Counted from the stretch's first letter, positions 34,678 to 46,900 are shown. The stretch is 64,000 nucleotides of DNA from Mytilus californianus (GCF_021869535.1 NW_026262690.1:86473995-86537994), one strand, 5' to 3'. The notes: generated by a model not told the origin, from the sequence alone. Numbers and translations: made by a program.

Positions 34678-37600
34678 ATGTGTGCCCTGAAGGTATTAAC
34701 TGTTAATTGCCAAGGTTTGGGAGATAAAGTTAAAAGAAGAGATGTTTTTAACTATTTAAGAACAAAGAATTATAATATTTACTGTTTACAAGATACTCAT
34801 TTCTTATGTGAAAATGAAAATAATATAAGAGCTATGTGGGGATATGATAGTTTTTTTTCATCATATAGTTCAAATTCAAGAGGTGTAGCAGTTATGTTTA
34901 ATAACAACTTTGAGTTTAAGGTCCTAAAAGAAAAAAAAGATGTTGGTGGCAATTATTTAGTATTAGACTTAGTTGTTGATACTTTACATTTTACACTTGT
35001 AACTATTTATGGACCAAATATAGATAATCCAATTTTTTATGATCAAATTATGTCAATTATAGATGATTTTGGTAATGATAGCTATATGATATGTGGTGAT
35101 TTTAATCTTGTTCTCAACCCTGATATAGATTATTTTAACTATTTACATGTAAATAACCCAAATGCTCGGGGAAAAGTTTTAGAAATCATTGAGGAAAGGT
35201 GTCTCATTGACCCTTTCCGAGAACTTTACCCAGATTTGAAACGTTTCACATGGAGAAAAAGAACCCCCTTTAAACAAGCAAGGCTAGATTTTTTTCTTTT
35301 GTCTGAAAATTTACTATGCTGTTTGAATAATTGTAATATTGAGCCTAGCTATCGCTCTGATCATTCTATGGTTATATTAAATCTAGAATTTAATCCATTT
35401 GATCGAGGTAGAGGATTGTGGAAATTTAATAATTCATTATTGTATGATCCAGAATATATAAAGATTGTTAAGGAAAAAATAGTAGAAGTTAAAAAACAAT
35501 ATGTAACACCTGTTTATGATATAGATAGAATTGAAGACATAAATAATGAAGATCTCCATTTTAATATTAACAGTCACTTATTTCTTGAGACAATGTTGAT
35601 GGAAATTAGAGGCAAAACTATATCTTATTCAAGTTATAAGAAAAAAGTAAAAGAAAAACAAGAGAAAGATATTAGAAATGAAATCCTAATTTTGGAAGAA
35701 AAGGTAGATGAAGGTTCAATAAAGATTTTGGAAAATAAAAAATATGAATTAGAAAATATAAGAAAAGAAAAAATTAAAGGGAAAATAATTCGATCAAGAA
35801 TACAATGGGTAGAAGAGGGTGAAAAACCTACTAGCTATTTTTGTGGGCTAGAATCAAAAAATTTTACAAATAAGATAATACCAAAAGTAGAAAAAGAAAA
35901 TGGAGATGTAATTTCAAAACAAAAAGATATTTTGAAAGAAGTGAAATCTTTTTATGAAAATTTATATAAGAATAAAGATCAGTCAAAGGGAGATAAATTC
36001 AGTAAACTTGAAGAAGGATTGAAAGATATAAAGTTTAAAAAATTAACTGATGATGAGAAAAATAATCTTGAAGGTAAAATAACAAGTGAAGAAGCTGGTT
36101 TGATATTGAAAAATATGAAAAATAATAAAACACCAGGATCTGATGGTTTTTCAACAGAGTTCTTTAAATTTTTTTGGAAAGATTTAAAAATTTTTGTTGT
36201 AGACTCCTTGAACTACAGTACTGAGATTGGTGAACTATCTGTTACGCAAAAACAAGGAATCATTACATGCCTGCCGAAAGGAAATAAACCTAGACATTTC
36301 TTAAAAAATTGGCGACCTATTTCTTTATTAAATACAGTTTATAAAATTGGCTCTGGAGTCATAGCAAAACGCTTTAAAACAGTTTTAGATAAACTGATAG
36401 ATTTCGATCAAACTGGATTTATTAGTGGGAGATATATTGGAGAAAATCTTCGTTTAATTTATGATATTATGCAATTTACTGAGGAAAAAGACATTCCAGG
36501 ACTTTTATTGCTCATAGATTTCGAAAAGGCATTTGATTCAATTTCTTGAGAATTTTTAACCAGTGTCTTGAAGTTGTTCAATTTTGGAGAATCAATAATT
36601 AATTGGGTTAAAGTTTTTTATAACAATATTAAATCAGCTGTTAATCAGGGAGGACATCTATCAGAATTTTTTTCTATAGAACGAGGCTGTAGACAAGGTG
36701 ATCCCTTGTCGCCTTATATTTTTATTCTCTGTGCTGAAATATTAGCATTAAAAATACGAAATAATGATAAAATAAATGGCATTACAGTTGCTCAAGCTGA
36801 GCACAAACTTTCACAATTTGCTGATGATACATCTCTTATTTTAGATGGTAAAGAAGAATCTTTGAATGAAGCATTAAATGAATTAGATTGGTTTGGAAAT
36901 ATATCTGGTTTAAATATTAATTTTTCTAAAACACAAGTTATTTGGATAGGAAATAAAAAGTATAGTAATGAGGTATTATGCCAAAATAGAAACCTTACAT
37001 GGGGAGAAACATGTTTTAAGTTATTAGGTATAAGCTTTGATGTTAATCTTGATAGAATTGTAAAAATTAATTATGATGAAAAAATTGTACAAATAAAATG
37101 TGTAATTAAACAATGGTCAAAACGAAATCTTACTGTTATTGGTAGAATTACTGTTGTAAAGACATTGATATTGCCTATTTTAAATCATTTGTTTATATCC
37201 TTACCAAATCCAAGTGATGATATTTTAAAAAATGTTATTGAACTTATGTACAATTTTATATGGAGTTCACCAATTGATAGAATAAAGAGAGATGTTTTAC
37301 AAAATGATATTGAAGATGGTGGACTCAAAATGATAAATCTTAGTGCATTTATTTTAGCACTGAAGTGTACATGGATAAGGAGATTATTTAAAACAGACAA
37401 CAAATGGCAGAATATTTTTTTGTCAAATGTTCATGTAGAACTTGAAAAATTTTATGGTTGTGGAAGTGTTTATATACAAAAATTACAACAAAATATAAAA
37501 AATAAATTTTGGCAAGATGTTCTGAAAGCATGGCAACTTCTCAGAGAAAAAGATGAATATGACAGTTGGGAATGCTTTCTTGCTAGTCCAATCTGGCTTA

Positions 37601-38473
37601 ACAATAATATAAAGGTAGCAAATAAACCTATTTTTTATAAAGATTGGTTTGAAAATGGTATAAGATTTATAAATGATATTGTAAATGAAGATGGGACTTT
37701 TTTCTCTCATCAAGAATTAGAAGAAATGTATCAGATAAATGTGAATTTCATGAGATATAATAGTATTATATCTGCTATACATCAAGCATCAAAATCATTT
37801 GTGGGAAAAAATCACAAATTAGAACTACCTTTAATTCCATCTGCTATTAAAAGACTTGTTAAAAGTTCAAAAGGATCTAAAGATATGTATATTGTTTTAA
37901 ATAAAAATAAAAGTGTTCCCACTAGTCAGTTAAGATGGACTGAAATTTTTGGCTTTGATCAAAATCATTGGAAAAAAAATTATAAAATGCCATTTGTTGT
38001 CACAAATAATACTAAGTTACAGTGGCTGCAGTATAGATTCAATCATCGAATCTTAGCTACAAACAAATTCCTTCATAAAATTAAGATTTATGATAATCCA
38101 AATTGTACATTTTGTAATAGAGAAATTGAAACATTAGAACATTTATTTTGGGATTGTGAACATACACAGATATTATTAGAACAGATTGAAAATTGGTTTC
38201 TGACCAATGGAGTTAGTGTATTTTTTACAAAAGAAGTTTTTTTTGTTTGGTTACATTGCAAAAATATCAAAAGGCAATGCAGAAAATACTCTTTTTCTTA
38301 CCATAAAGCAATATGTTTATAATACCAGATGTTTTAAAAAAAAACTGTCAATAAACTCAGTAAAAGAGAAGATGAAATATGTGTATGCAATTGACAAAAA
38401 TATTGCTATGAAAAACAAATGTGAACATCAGTTTCACAGAGAATGGAACATTTTTGATGGATTACTTAGTTAA
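34678..38473 (+). pseudogene. LINE B ORF2 (endonuclease-reverse transcriptase), one stop and one frameshift
   Basis: Endonuclease: TVNCQGLGD, CLQDTH (Asp instead of the usual Glu), ICGDFNLVL, RLDFFLLS and YRSDHSMV. Reverse transcriptase: NNKTPGSDGFS, WRPISLLNTVYKI, LLLIDFEKAFDSIS (motif A), then TGA at 36547-36549, RGCRQGDPLSPYIF (motif B) and LSQFADDTSLIL (motif C). C-terminal CTFCNREIETLEHLFWDC zinc motif. A one-base excess in the T8 run at 38237-38244 shifts the frame; the other frame continues with GYIAKISKGN to a stop at 38471-38473. Over 95% of the frame is otherwise intact, so it is young, or the breaks are sequencing errors. Confidence 0.85.
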
Positions 38474-38797
38474 GTACAAAAATGTATACACTTTAAATTT
38501 GATATTATACATGTTATAAATGAAAATGCTGTATTTACTATACTAAAATAGAATTCAATGTCTAGATGAATTGTATTGAAAACTCACCACACTATTTTCT
38601 CTCACTCTCTTTCTCTCTCTCTCCGGTGTTCAGACTGCTTTACTCTTTATCTTATATTTGTATATTTAAAAAAAAAATTGCTTCCTAATAAAAAGATGTA
38701 TTGTTAAGATAATATCAATAGATTTATATATTATATATTGTTATTATTTGTGTATACACTGTATTATGTTGTAAATTGGAAGTTATAAATAATAAAA

Positions 38798-38830
<33 letters not shown>
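38474..38830 (+). other. LINE B 3' UTR and poly(A)
   Basis: AT-rich, with a CTCTCTCTTTCTCTC tract near 38600-38622, several AATAAA-like words near 38785-38797 and a run of about 30 A ending at 38829. Confidence 0.7.
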
Positions 38831-38832
<2 letters not shown>

Positions 38833-38874
38833 TTTTTTCGTGAGAAATGCCTTTCCCCCATTCAATAAACAATT

Positions 38875-38966
38875 TCAGGTCCTTTGTGCACTTATCATAC
38901 TCCTTTGTGGTCCTTTGTGCTCCTTTGTGCACAAAGGAGGTCCTTTGCGGTGTTTTTAGAGACCGA
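38875..38966 (-). repeat. CACAAAGGA iteron cluster, right copy (inverted)
   Basis: On the - strand it reads ggtctctaaaaacaccgcaa then tcctttgtgcacaaagga and three further CACAAAGGA words. With the left copy it forms an inner inverted-repeat pair 0.8-1.1 kb inside the CACTA ends, on either side of the transposase gene and both LINEs. Confidence 0.7.
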
Positions 38967-39559
38967 AAATTATTGAAATTTAATTGAAATAAATTTTTAC
39001 TGTAACTTTGGAACACATTTCCTTTTTTAAAAGTTTATCACAGGATTACTATGGAAGTTCTATTATCATGATTATATTAAATTCTTGGTTTAACAATACA
39101 AAGGTGTCATTTTTTAAATTTATCAAGTTGCTTTATATGCTATTTCATATATATTTTAATAAAAAAAATGTTCACTGCATTATAAACTAAACTCAACTGA
39201 CACCATAAATCTATACTAGGCTTAAGTTAATGGTGAAAATTGTCCAGTAACCATAAAATATATCTGAAACATTCAAAAACTTTTGAATAACATTGAAAAT
39301 ATTAGTCACAATTCAGTTTTGAGATTATTTGATCAGCTTGTTTTATTTTTATTTTAAAGGTGATATATATGTATGTATGTAAGTTGATGAATATGGTGTT
39401 GAAGTTATATTATGTTTATTGTGAAATTTTGGTTTCAATGCTATATTGAATACATTTTAATTTCAAATTGTTGTTCAAATTTCTAGCCAAGGGAAATAGC
39501 TGTTGTTAAAAACAGTTCCTAAATTGATGAAATACAATAGATAGATAAAAAAAAATAGG
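38967..39559. other. AT-rich interior at the right side of the CACTA-ended element
   Basis: No gene or clear repeat seen between the inner iteron cluster and the right subterminal array. Confidence 0.4.
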
Positions 39560-39811
39560 TCTATGTTAGTTAAGACTAGGTCGAGTATGGTTCAGACTAG
39601 GTCGAGCATGGTTCAGACTAGGTCGAGCATGGTTCAGACGCGTATAAAATGGTTAAGTACTGGTCCAGTACAAGTTCAGACTGTTAAGTTCGGTTCAGAC
39701 TACAGTCTAGTATTATCAAGTAAATTTCAGACCAATTCAGACTGGTCGAGTAAAAATCAGTACAGTCGAGTACAGATATAGGCCATTTCAGACTTTTACT
39801 GGTTTGTAGTG
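39560..39811. repeat. Right terminal and subterminal inverted repeat of the CACTA-ended element
   Basis: Mirror of the left end: GGTCGAGTATGGTTCAGACT words repeated three to four times at 39578-39640, degenerate words to 39725, then the 86-bp perfect terminal repeat to 39811. An open frame through the words (VQTRSSM repeats) is an artefact. Confidence 0.85.
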
Positions 39812-39960
39812 TAAGGCAACCAATGAGAACCGATATTTGTTACGTAATAATGTCAAGATAGCGTAAATATCGCGTGAAACTAGATGCGAAGCAAATACTT
39901 AAAAGAACGTATGCAAGATCACAAAGTATATACGTCTTTCCAATGTCAATCAGTCCGATA
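39812..39960 (+). promoter_or_regulatory. Right flank of the CACTA-ended element, promoter-like, similar to 53071-53175
   Basis: Shares with 53071-53175 the series TAA, gcaaccaat, ttttgtta, gtaataatgt, caagat, gcg, atatcg, tgaaac and gcgaagc. It contains a CCAAT box and is 3.5 kb upstream of the IFI44L-like start codon on the same strand, so it is a candidate for the gene's promoter and first untranslated exon. Function is inferred. Confidence 0.4.
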
Positions 39961-42220
39961 TAAGTAATAATATATTATATTTTGTCTTTCAATTTGTTGA
40001 AGGCTTCCTTGCATCATTCTTTATATTTGTAAAAGAAATCAAGGAAATGTGCAAAAACTGAAACAAAACTTTCACATTACAAGATATTTCCTTGTATGTT
40101 TCTAATATAAGCAACAGTCCAAATCCAAAAGACATTTAAAGCTCCCCTGACTTAAAAAAAAACGTTGTCTGTTGTCGTTCATGATACAGCTGTAGCCTTT
40201 ATACGAGGTCGATACGAGGATAATTTATATCGACCTGAAAGATATTGACTGAGGACGTAATTTTTCTTTATACAAGCTTCTGTAAGACATTTATATAGAG
40301 ACAACCATCATAACTTTTGATAAGTGATTTTAGCCCAAAATGTTAACTTGTGTTTAAACACTTTTAACAGAGAAGAAACCAAGGGACAATCTCAAATCAT
40401 AAGTTTAAAAAAAAAACTGACAACACAAGGATTGAAATGTAGAACGTCATTATTTTCATTATTATTTCATTAAAAAATTACTAGTGATATTTTTCCTTTT
40501 TATAAACATCCCTTTCAGCTCATGAAATTCTCAGAAAAAAAGTGAACTTGTTCTGAGGTACATCTGACAATCAATGTAATCGAAATCACTATGGAAAGAC
40601 TGGAAGAGTTGGGTACATAATTTCAAATCATATTCTCAGGTATCGTAGTGAACAAAAAAACCTGATATATTACTCTTGTATTTAATTCAGAAAGAGAATT
40701 GGTTTTTTTTTTTTCACTTGATATAACAAGCTTGTCTCCCTAACTTTACTTGTAAATGCTGCTTTTGGGAGTATTTCTATGTTGAAACATTGGTATGCAA
40801 TTTTTCTAACTCATCTTAGGATCATTTTTTGATTTTTGATAAAAAAATCATATGACACTGAAGATGAACAGTTTTATTTTATTTCCATAATATTACTAAA
40901 AAAAATTTATTCAATAGCACGAAGATGGAAAATTTCTCAATATTGATACAAATTCTTTTGATATTTCAATTTTAAGAAGGGGTACTGATTTTTAATATCT
41001 TCTTTTTTTTTCAATTAGAAAATTTTGACGTGATTGGAAATAGAAATCTTCAAAGGAAGGTGTAGACTGAGTATATTTTTTTTTTTGAAGTTTGACTTAA
41101 TAATTTACAGAAAGAGGCATTGAAAATGCACTTGTTCAAAAACAAAAATGAAATAACTATTTTTTTATTTAAACTGGTGTGCATTCTTCATTGAGAAAAA
41201 AAAAATCTGTATTCAAATACATGAACAAAGCAATATAATGTGTAATAAACATATAAATTTGATTGCAGAAAATGCCCAGGTTAGAGTTATAATATTTGTT
41301 TATTTTTTTCTAGCAAATTAATTATAATTGTAACTTAAATTAACCTAAATTATTGACTAATAATTGATCATTATAACACTGATTTTACAAGTACAATAGA
41401 CCCTGATTGCAATTTTTATACATATATTGACTTTTGTCTTTTCTTTGCAAAAAAAAAATGATTTTTTTTAAATAAAGTCACAAGTGTCTATTCAATTATG
41501 TAATACAAGAGATATTAATTGTGGTCAATTACGATTGGCATTAAAGTGGAGGTGCATGATCCCAATTAATACCCACCTTTGAGTGAAAATTGTTAGTAAA
41601 TAATGACAGTTGTCTATCATATTGTATTGTATCAGTACTCTTACTATTGGAATAAAAGCATTTAAAAAAAGCGTGGGAATCAACTTTGATATCTATACAC
41701 ATCTTGTACTAAATTTTATTCAATAAATTACACAAACATAAGATACTGATAAAACACTTTCATAATTCTTAACAACTGATTAAATTTGATATATTACTTT
41801 TTCACATTGATTCATAAATAAACTCATAATATATACCAGGATTGAAATTTTGTACGCCAGACTCGCGTTTCGTCTAAAAAAAAAGACTCATCAGTGACGC
41901 TCGATTCAAAAAAGTAAAACTTTATTATAAATTTTGACTTACAAAGGAACTATATGCAAGTGAATATTTAAAATAAAGTAGCTGTTCTAACAATATTTTC
42001 ATAATTTAAGATCAAATAACATGTCAAAAGTTGGCAGTAGATGATTAAAATGGTGTATCAAGCTCAAGTTCTGCAAGTCATAAAAACACATAATTTGTTT
42101 CATGATATGTCTTCAACTTAGAATTCTGCACAATCTCAAAATCTGGAGTGATCACATAGATCCAGCATGGCTTCTTCTATGAAACTACCAAGCTATTGGT
42201 CCGGTAATCATTCTTAGAGT
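39961..42220. other. AT-rich sequence upstream of the IFI44L-like gene
   Basis: No coding sequence recognised. A fragment of the common mussel repeat (tgtacgccagactcgcgttt, gactcatcagtgacgctcga) lies at 41852-41910 on the inverse strand. Confidence 0.45.
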
Positions 42221-43270
42221 AAAGATCTAGTTTAAAAAATTGTGTCCGATGAATCCGACGGCCAACCAACATGACTATATACCATCGAGGTAAAATATCC
42301 AGTATTGTGTAATACCTTGAAAACTTTTATGTGGAGAAAATCTGGCAAAGTAAAAATGTTCAGAATGTCAAGATCTACCTACTGTCCTTTTAGGCCAAAC
42401 TTGTCAGACGAATCCGAATATGAGATATTGCTCTAAAATATTAACATGAACCATATTTTCTGCAGTTTTGGCTATTATCTTGAAAGATATAATAGATAGA
42501 GAGAAACTTTAAACAGCAAAAAAAGAAAAGCAAGACATGGTCTACAAATAAGTCATATTGCCGAAATCGCCAGATGACAACTTATAGGAATTCTATGATT
42601 GCCCTTTATACCTGAATATTTTTATCATTTTTTTTCCATTTCGGCTGTTATCTTGAAAGCTAAAATAGATAAAGAGAAAATTTAAAACGCGAATGTGGTG
42701 AGCGAGACAAGTTCCATAATTAAGTCAAAATTACCGAAATGGCAATTTTTATATCTTTTCTCGTTGTTTGGCTATACTCTTGAAAACTATAATAGACAAA
42801 TAATAGCTTCAAACAGCAAACCTTATCATCAAGACAAGATCTACAAATAAGTCAAAATGCTGAATACCTTATAGGAGTCATTCACATTCAATGACAATTT
42901 TATCATTTTTTTGCTATTATGTTGAAAACTATTATAGACAGCTAAGTCATCTACAATTGTGTCAACAAACCGAAATCGTTTTGTGACTGCTTTTAGGAAC
43001 TATTGCCCTAAAATGACAATTTTACAATTTTCGCGTTTTTTTAGCTCTATTTTTCTTGAAAACTATTATAGATACAGGCGTATTTTAAACAACTAGACAA
43101 GATCTACAAATATAAGTCAACACGGGGAAAGGCGTTGTTTTCCTTAACTTGCGATTTGTACCATGTTTTGCTTTTACCATGAAAACTATAATGGATAAAG
43201 GGAAACTTTGAATAGGCAAAAAATATAAGTAAGACAAGATCTACATTCATGTCAAATAAATGAAACAGTT
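42221..43270. repeat. Degenerate ~140-150 bp bivalve repeat array in the presumed 5'-UTR intron
   Basis: About six units share tcttgaaaactataatagat, agagaaactttaaacagcaa, agcaagacaagatctacaaa, taagtcaaaatg and ttataggaattattgccctt. The same family appears at 18620-20060 and 46440-46740. The array ends about 150 bp before the TLDc exon. Confidence 0.7.
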
Positions 43271-43428
43271 TCCATTCAATATCCTAATTGCATTGGATCA
43301 ATTTTATGCAAAAATGCTTATTTTCATAATTGTATTTTACATTCGTTTCTACAGCGTTTTGTTCATCTGCGTAAATACAGCATAACTCATTATCATTTTA
43401 ATTATATCTTCTTTAAATAGAGTCCGAT

Positions 43429-43954
43429 ATGGCAGTTGAATTCAAGAAGAGGGATCAAACACGAATGAACCAGTGGCTCGGTGGAAATAAAAGATACACA
43501 TGCTTGTTTAAAGCATCTAGGGATGGCTGTAATTCTACCACGTTCCATAATTTGTGCAATAACAAAGGTCCAACTGTGACTATAATGTACAACACTAACA
43601 ACTCAGTTTATGGTGCATATACCTCCGTTAGTTGGGCCAGTACTGAGGGTTGGCGAGTTGACGGACATGCATTTTTGTTTCGACTCTATCAAAGTGGAAA
43701 TTGGAAGCCAGTAAAACTACCGGTCAAAAACACTAATTATTCTACATATGATGTTTCATCATATGGCCCAACGTTTGGTGGTGGACACGATCTGCCGACA
43801 TTTAATAGCACGATTAATCCAAGTAGTGGATATTTCCAGTTCAATATAGCCGCAGGTACTTTTGGACACTCATACTCCACAAATGGAGAAACATTAGAAT
43901 CCATTACTAATGGAAACAGAAACATGAGGGACATAGAAGTTTATTTAGTAGAAG
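43429..43954 (+). CDS. IFI44L: IFI44L-like exon 1 (TLDc domain)
   Basis: Starts at the ATG in agtccgatATGG and ends before gtaagc, leaving one base of codon 176. It encodes the whole TLDc domain: a RYTCLFKASRDG segment, then KGPTVTIM, the GAYTSVSWAS strand, FLFRLYQSGNW, and a GxFGHSY-type strand near the end. Reading on without splicing adds only four residues before a stop, which supports the donor. Confidence 0.93.
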
Positions 43955-46900
43955 GTAAGCTATATTACTGAAATAATGAGAACAATTATGATATATGGAA
44001 GGTTAAATTACTCTTACATGATTGAAAATGTACTTGGAATAAACATTGGCGCAAACCTAACGACAAACTGAAAATATACGTATAGATCTAATGCGTATCA
44101 TCTTTTATGAATATTTTTCGATTAAGATCTATGGCACTCTCTGACAAGAAAACTGCATTCAAATAGAAAAAATCCTGGTACTTTTATAAAGCTTTAGACT
44201 TAGTATACCTGATCCATGTCCTTGTACAAAAAAGCAGTGTACCCTTAATGTTCATATTTCAGTACGTTTATTAGTCTCAAACCGGCGAAGCCGAAGGAGG
44301 TTATAGGGTTTCACTCTGTCCGTCTGTCCTTCACATTTATGGTTTCCGCATTTTAAGCTCACATGGCATGAAAGGCTGGTATGAGTTATTCTCATCACTT
44401 GGCGTCCGACCTTCCGTTAACTTTTAAAAACATCTTCCCCTCTGAAACTATTTTTGCAACTGAACTAGGTCTCAATCAGCCACTGGATAATTTATTTCAA
44501 AATTGTGTCCGATAAACCCGCCTGACAGCCAACATGACGACCCTGGCCAGAACTAGAACATAAGGGAAAAATCTTTTTTTTTCTTAAGATTGATATGTTT
44601 TTGCTACATTAATTTCCGTTTGATTGATATAAAATAATCATTGGTCACCGACTTCGTTTGTGATGTATTAACCAACCTGTTACCGTGTTGGAAGTGAAAA
44701 ACGTCCAAAAAACTACGTTTAATTGCTCTAAAACGCAACGATTTACGCTTATTTCGACGTTTTGTGGTACAAGAACACCATTTTGACTAATGAATAACAA
44801 CAACAAAAAAATATTAATAACACACTATAATCTATTTTGTAACATCATATCGGATTTTGAGAAAAATCTATTGACTGGGTGTTGAGAGAAATCTATTGAC
44901 TCGTTGTTGAGAAAAATCTACTGACTGGGTGTTGCGAAAAATCTATTGACTGGGTGTTGAGAAAATTCTACTGACTGGATGTTGAGAAAAATCTACTGAC
45001 TGGGTGTTGAGAAAAATCTACTGACTGGGTGTTGAGAAAATATATTGACTGGGTGTTGAGAAAAATCTACTGACTGGGTGTTGAGAAAAATCTATTGACT
45101 GGGTGTTGAGAAAAATCTATTGACTGGGTGTTGAGAAAAATCTACTGACTGAGTGTTGAGAAAAATCTAATGCAGGGTATGGACTGGGTGTTGAGAAAAA
45201 TCTATTGACTGGGTGCTGAGAAAAATCTATTGTCTGGGTGTTGAGAAAAATCTACTGACTGGGTGTTGGGAAAAATCTACTGCATGGTATGGACTGGGTG
45301 TTGAGAAAAATCTATTCACTGGGTGCTGAGAAAAATCTATTGACTGGGTGTTGAGAAAAATCTACTGACTGGGTGTTGAGAAAAATCTACTGACTGGGTG
45401 TTGAGAAAAATCTACTGACTGGGTGTTGAGAAAAATCTATTGACTGGGTGTTGAGAAAAATCTATTGACTAGATGATGAGAAAAATCTATTGACTTGGTG
45501 CTGAGAAAAATCTACTGACTGGGTGTTGGGAAAAATCTACTGCGGGGTATGGACTGTGTGTTGGGGAAAATCTATTGACTGGGTGCTGAGAAAAATCTAT
45601 AGACTGGGTGTTGAGAAAAATCTACTGAATGGGTGTTGATGAAAAATCTATTGACTGGGTGTTGAGAAAAATCTACTGACAGGGTGTTGAGAAAATCTAT
45701 TGACTGGGTGTTGAGAAAAATCTATCGACTGGGTGTTGAGAAAAATCTACTGACTGGGTGTTGAGAAAAATCTAATGCAGGGTATGAACTGGGTGTTGAG
45801 AAAAATCTATTGACTGGGTGTTGAGAAAATCTACTGACTGGGTGTTGAGAAAAATCTACTGACTGGGTGTTGAGAAAAATCTACTGCAGGGTATGGACTG
45901 GGTGTTGAGAAAAATCTATTGACTGGGTGTTGAGAAAAATCTACTGACTGGGTGTTGAGAAAAATCTACTGACTGGGTGTTGAGAAAAATCTATTGACTG
46001 GGTGTTGAGAAAAATCTACTGACTGTGTGTTGAGAAAAATCTACTGACTGAGTGTTGAGAAAAATCTATTGACTGGGTGTTGAGAAAAATCTATTGACTG
46101 GGTGTTGAGAAAAATCTATTGACTGGGTGTTGAGAAAAATCTACTGACTGGGTGTTGAGAAAAATCTATTGACTGGGTGTTGAGAAAAATCTACCTACTG
46201 GGTGTTGAGAAAAATCTACTGACTGAGTGTTGAGAAAAATCTACTGACTGGGCGTTGAGAAAAATCAATTGACGGGTGTTGAGAAAATTTTACTGACTGG
46301 GTGTTGTGAAAGGAGTTTGTAAAGATAACTATGACAAAGAATTTTTTATAGATTTAACCTACATTATATACAAATGTTGAACTATTTTTAGGATTTTGAT
46401 TCATTAATACCTGGCAAATATAACAATTAATTTTTTTGTCGATTTTCAGCAGGAGTTTACCAAAATCTGTGACGAAGGCCATTTACTTGTTCCTTGGCAT
46501 TCAATGACGATTTTTACTAATACAAAGTTTTTTCTGGAAACTAATAGTAGGTGGAAGCAAAACTGTAAAGCAAAAATAATCAGCAAAATAAGATCTATGA
46601 ATGAGTCTTCGACTCTTTATATGAGTTACTGCCCCTTTATGACGACAAAGGGGTTTTTTCCGTTTTTGGTGGAAACTATAGTAGATAGAGCAAAACGAGA
46701 CCTATATCTACAAAAAGTCTATTCGATTGAAATTTTCAATTATACCACGCAGGTGAGCGATACAGGTTCCGTGGAGCCTGTCTTGTAGTTTTCTGTAATG
46801 CCGCAACATATCGATAAGTTATTTGGTATATAGTCATGTCATAAGAAATTGTAGATTTAGTTTGATTTTTCGCTCTGGTCGAACACATTTTTAGGAGGAC

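Larger units (their letters stand above)
32880..38829 (+). mobile_element. L1/Tx1-like LINE (LINE B), near full length with poly(A) tail
   Basis: ORF1 (33160-34144), a ~530-bp AT-rich inter-ORF region, ORF2 (34678-38473), 3' UTR and a poly(A) tail at 38798-38829. A direct repeat at the ends is not evident. Its sequence differs from LINE A, so the two are different families rather than an inverted duplication. Confidence 0.8.
21533..39811. mobile_element. 18.3-kb CACTA-ended DNA transposon with OTU-DDE gene and two nested LINEs
   Basis: The first 86 bp (CACTACAAACCAGTAAAAGT onward) are matched without a difference by the inverted last 86 bp. Beyond that both ends carry subterminal arrays of TACTCGACC and GTCTGAAC motifs. 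TAA flanks both ends (21530-21532 and 39812-39814), and a related uninterrupted sequence with a single TAA lies at 53071-53073. CACTA termini, a 3-bp duplication and subterminal repeats are hallmarks of EnSpm/CACTA (CMC) elements. Inside are a decayed OTU-transposase gene (-), an inverted pair of CACAAAGGA iteron clusters, and two L1/Tx1-like LINEs that account for over half the length. The MULE-like look of the transposase core is unexpected for CACTA ends. Confidence 0.82.

Noticed and set aside
21533..39811. Simple MULE with long terminal repeats
   Set aside because: Flanks show no 9-bp duplication, while a TAA duplication is supported by the related uninterrupted site; ends begin CACTA.
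44856..46311. CRISPR-like array
   Set aside because: Units of 25 bp are contiguous with no unique spacers, in an intron of a eukaryotic gene. It is a minisatellite.
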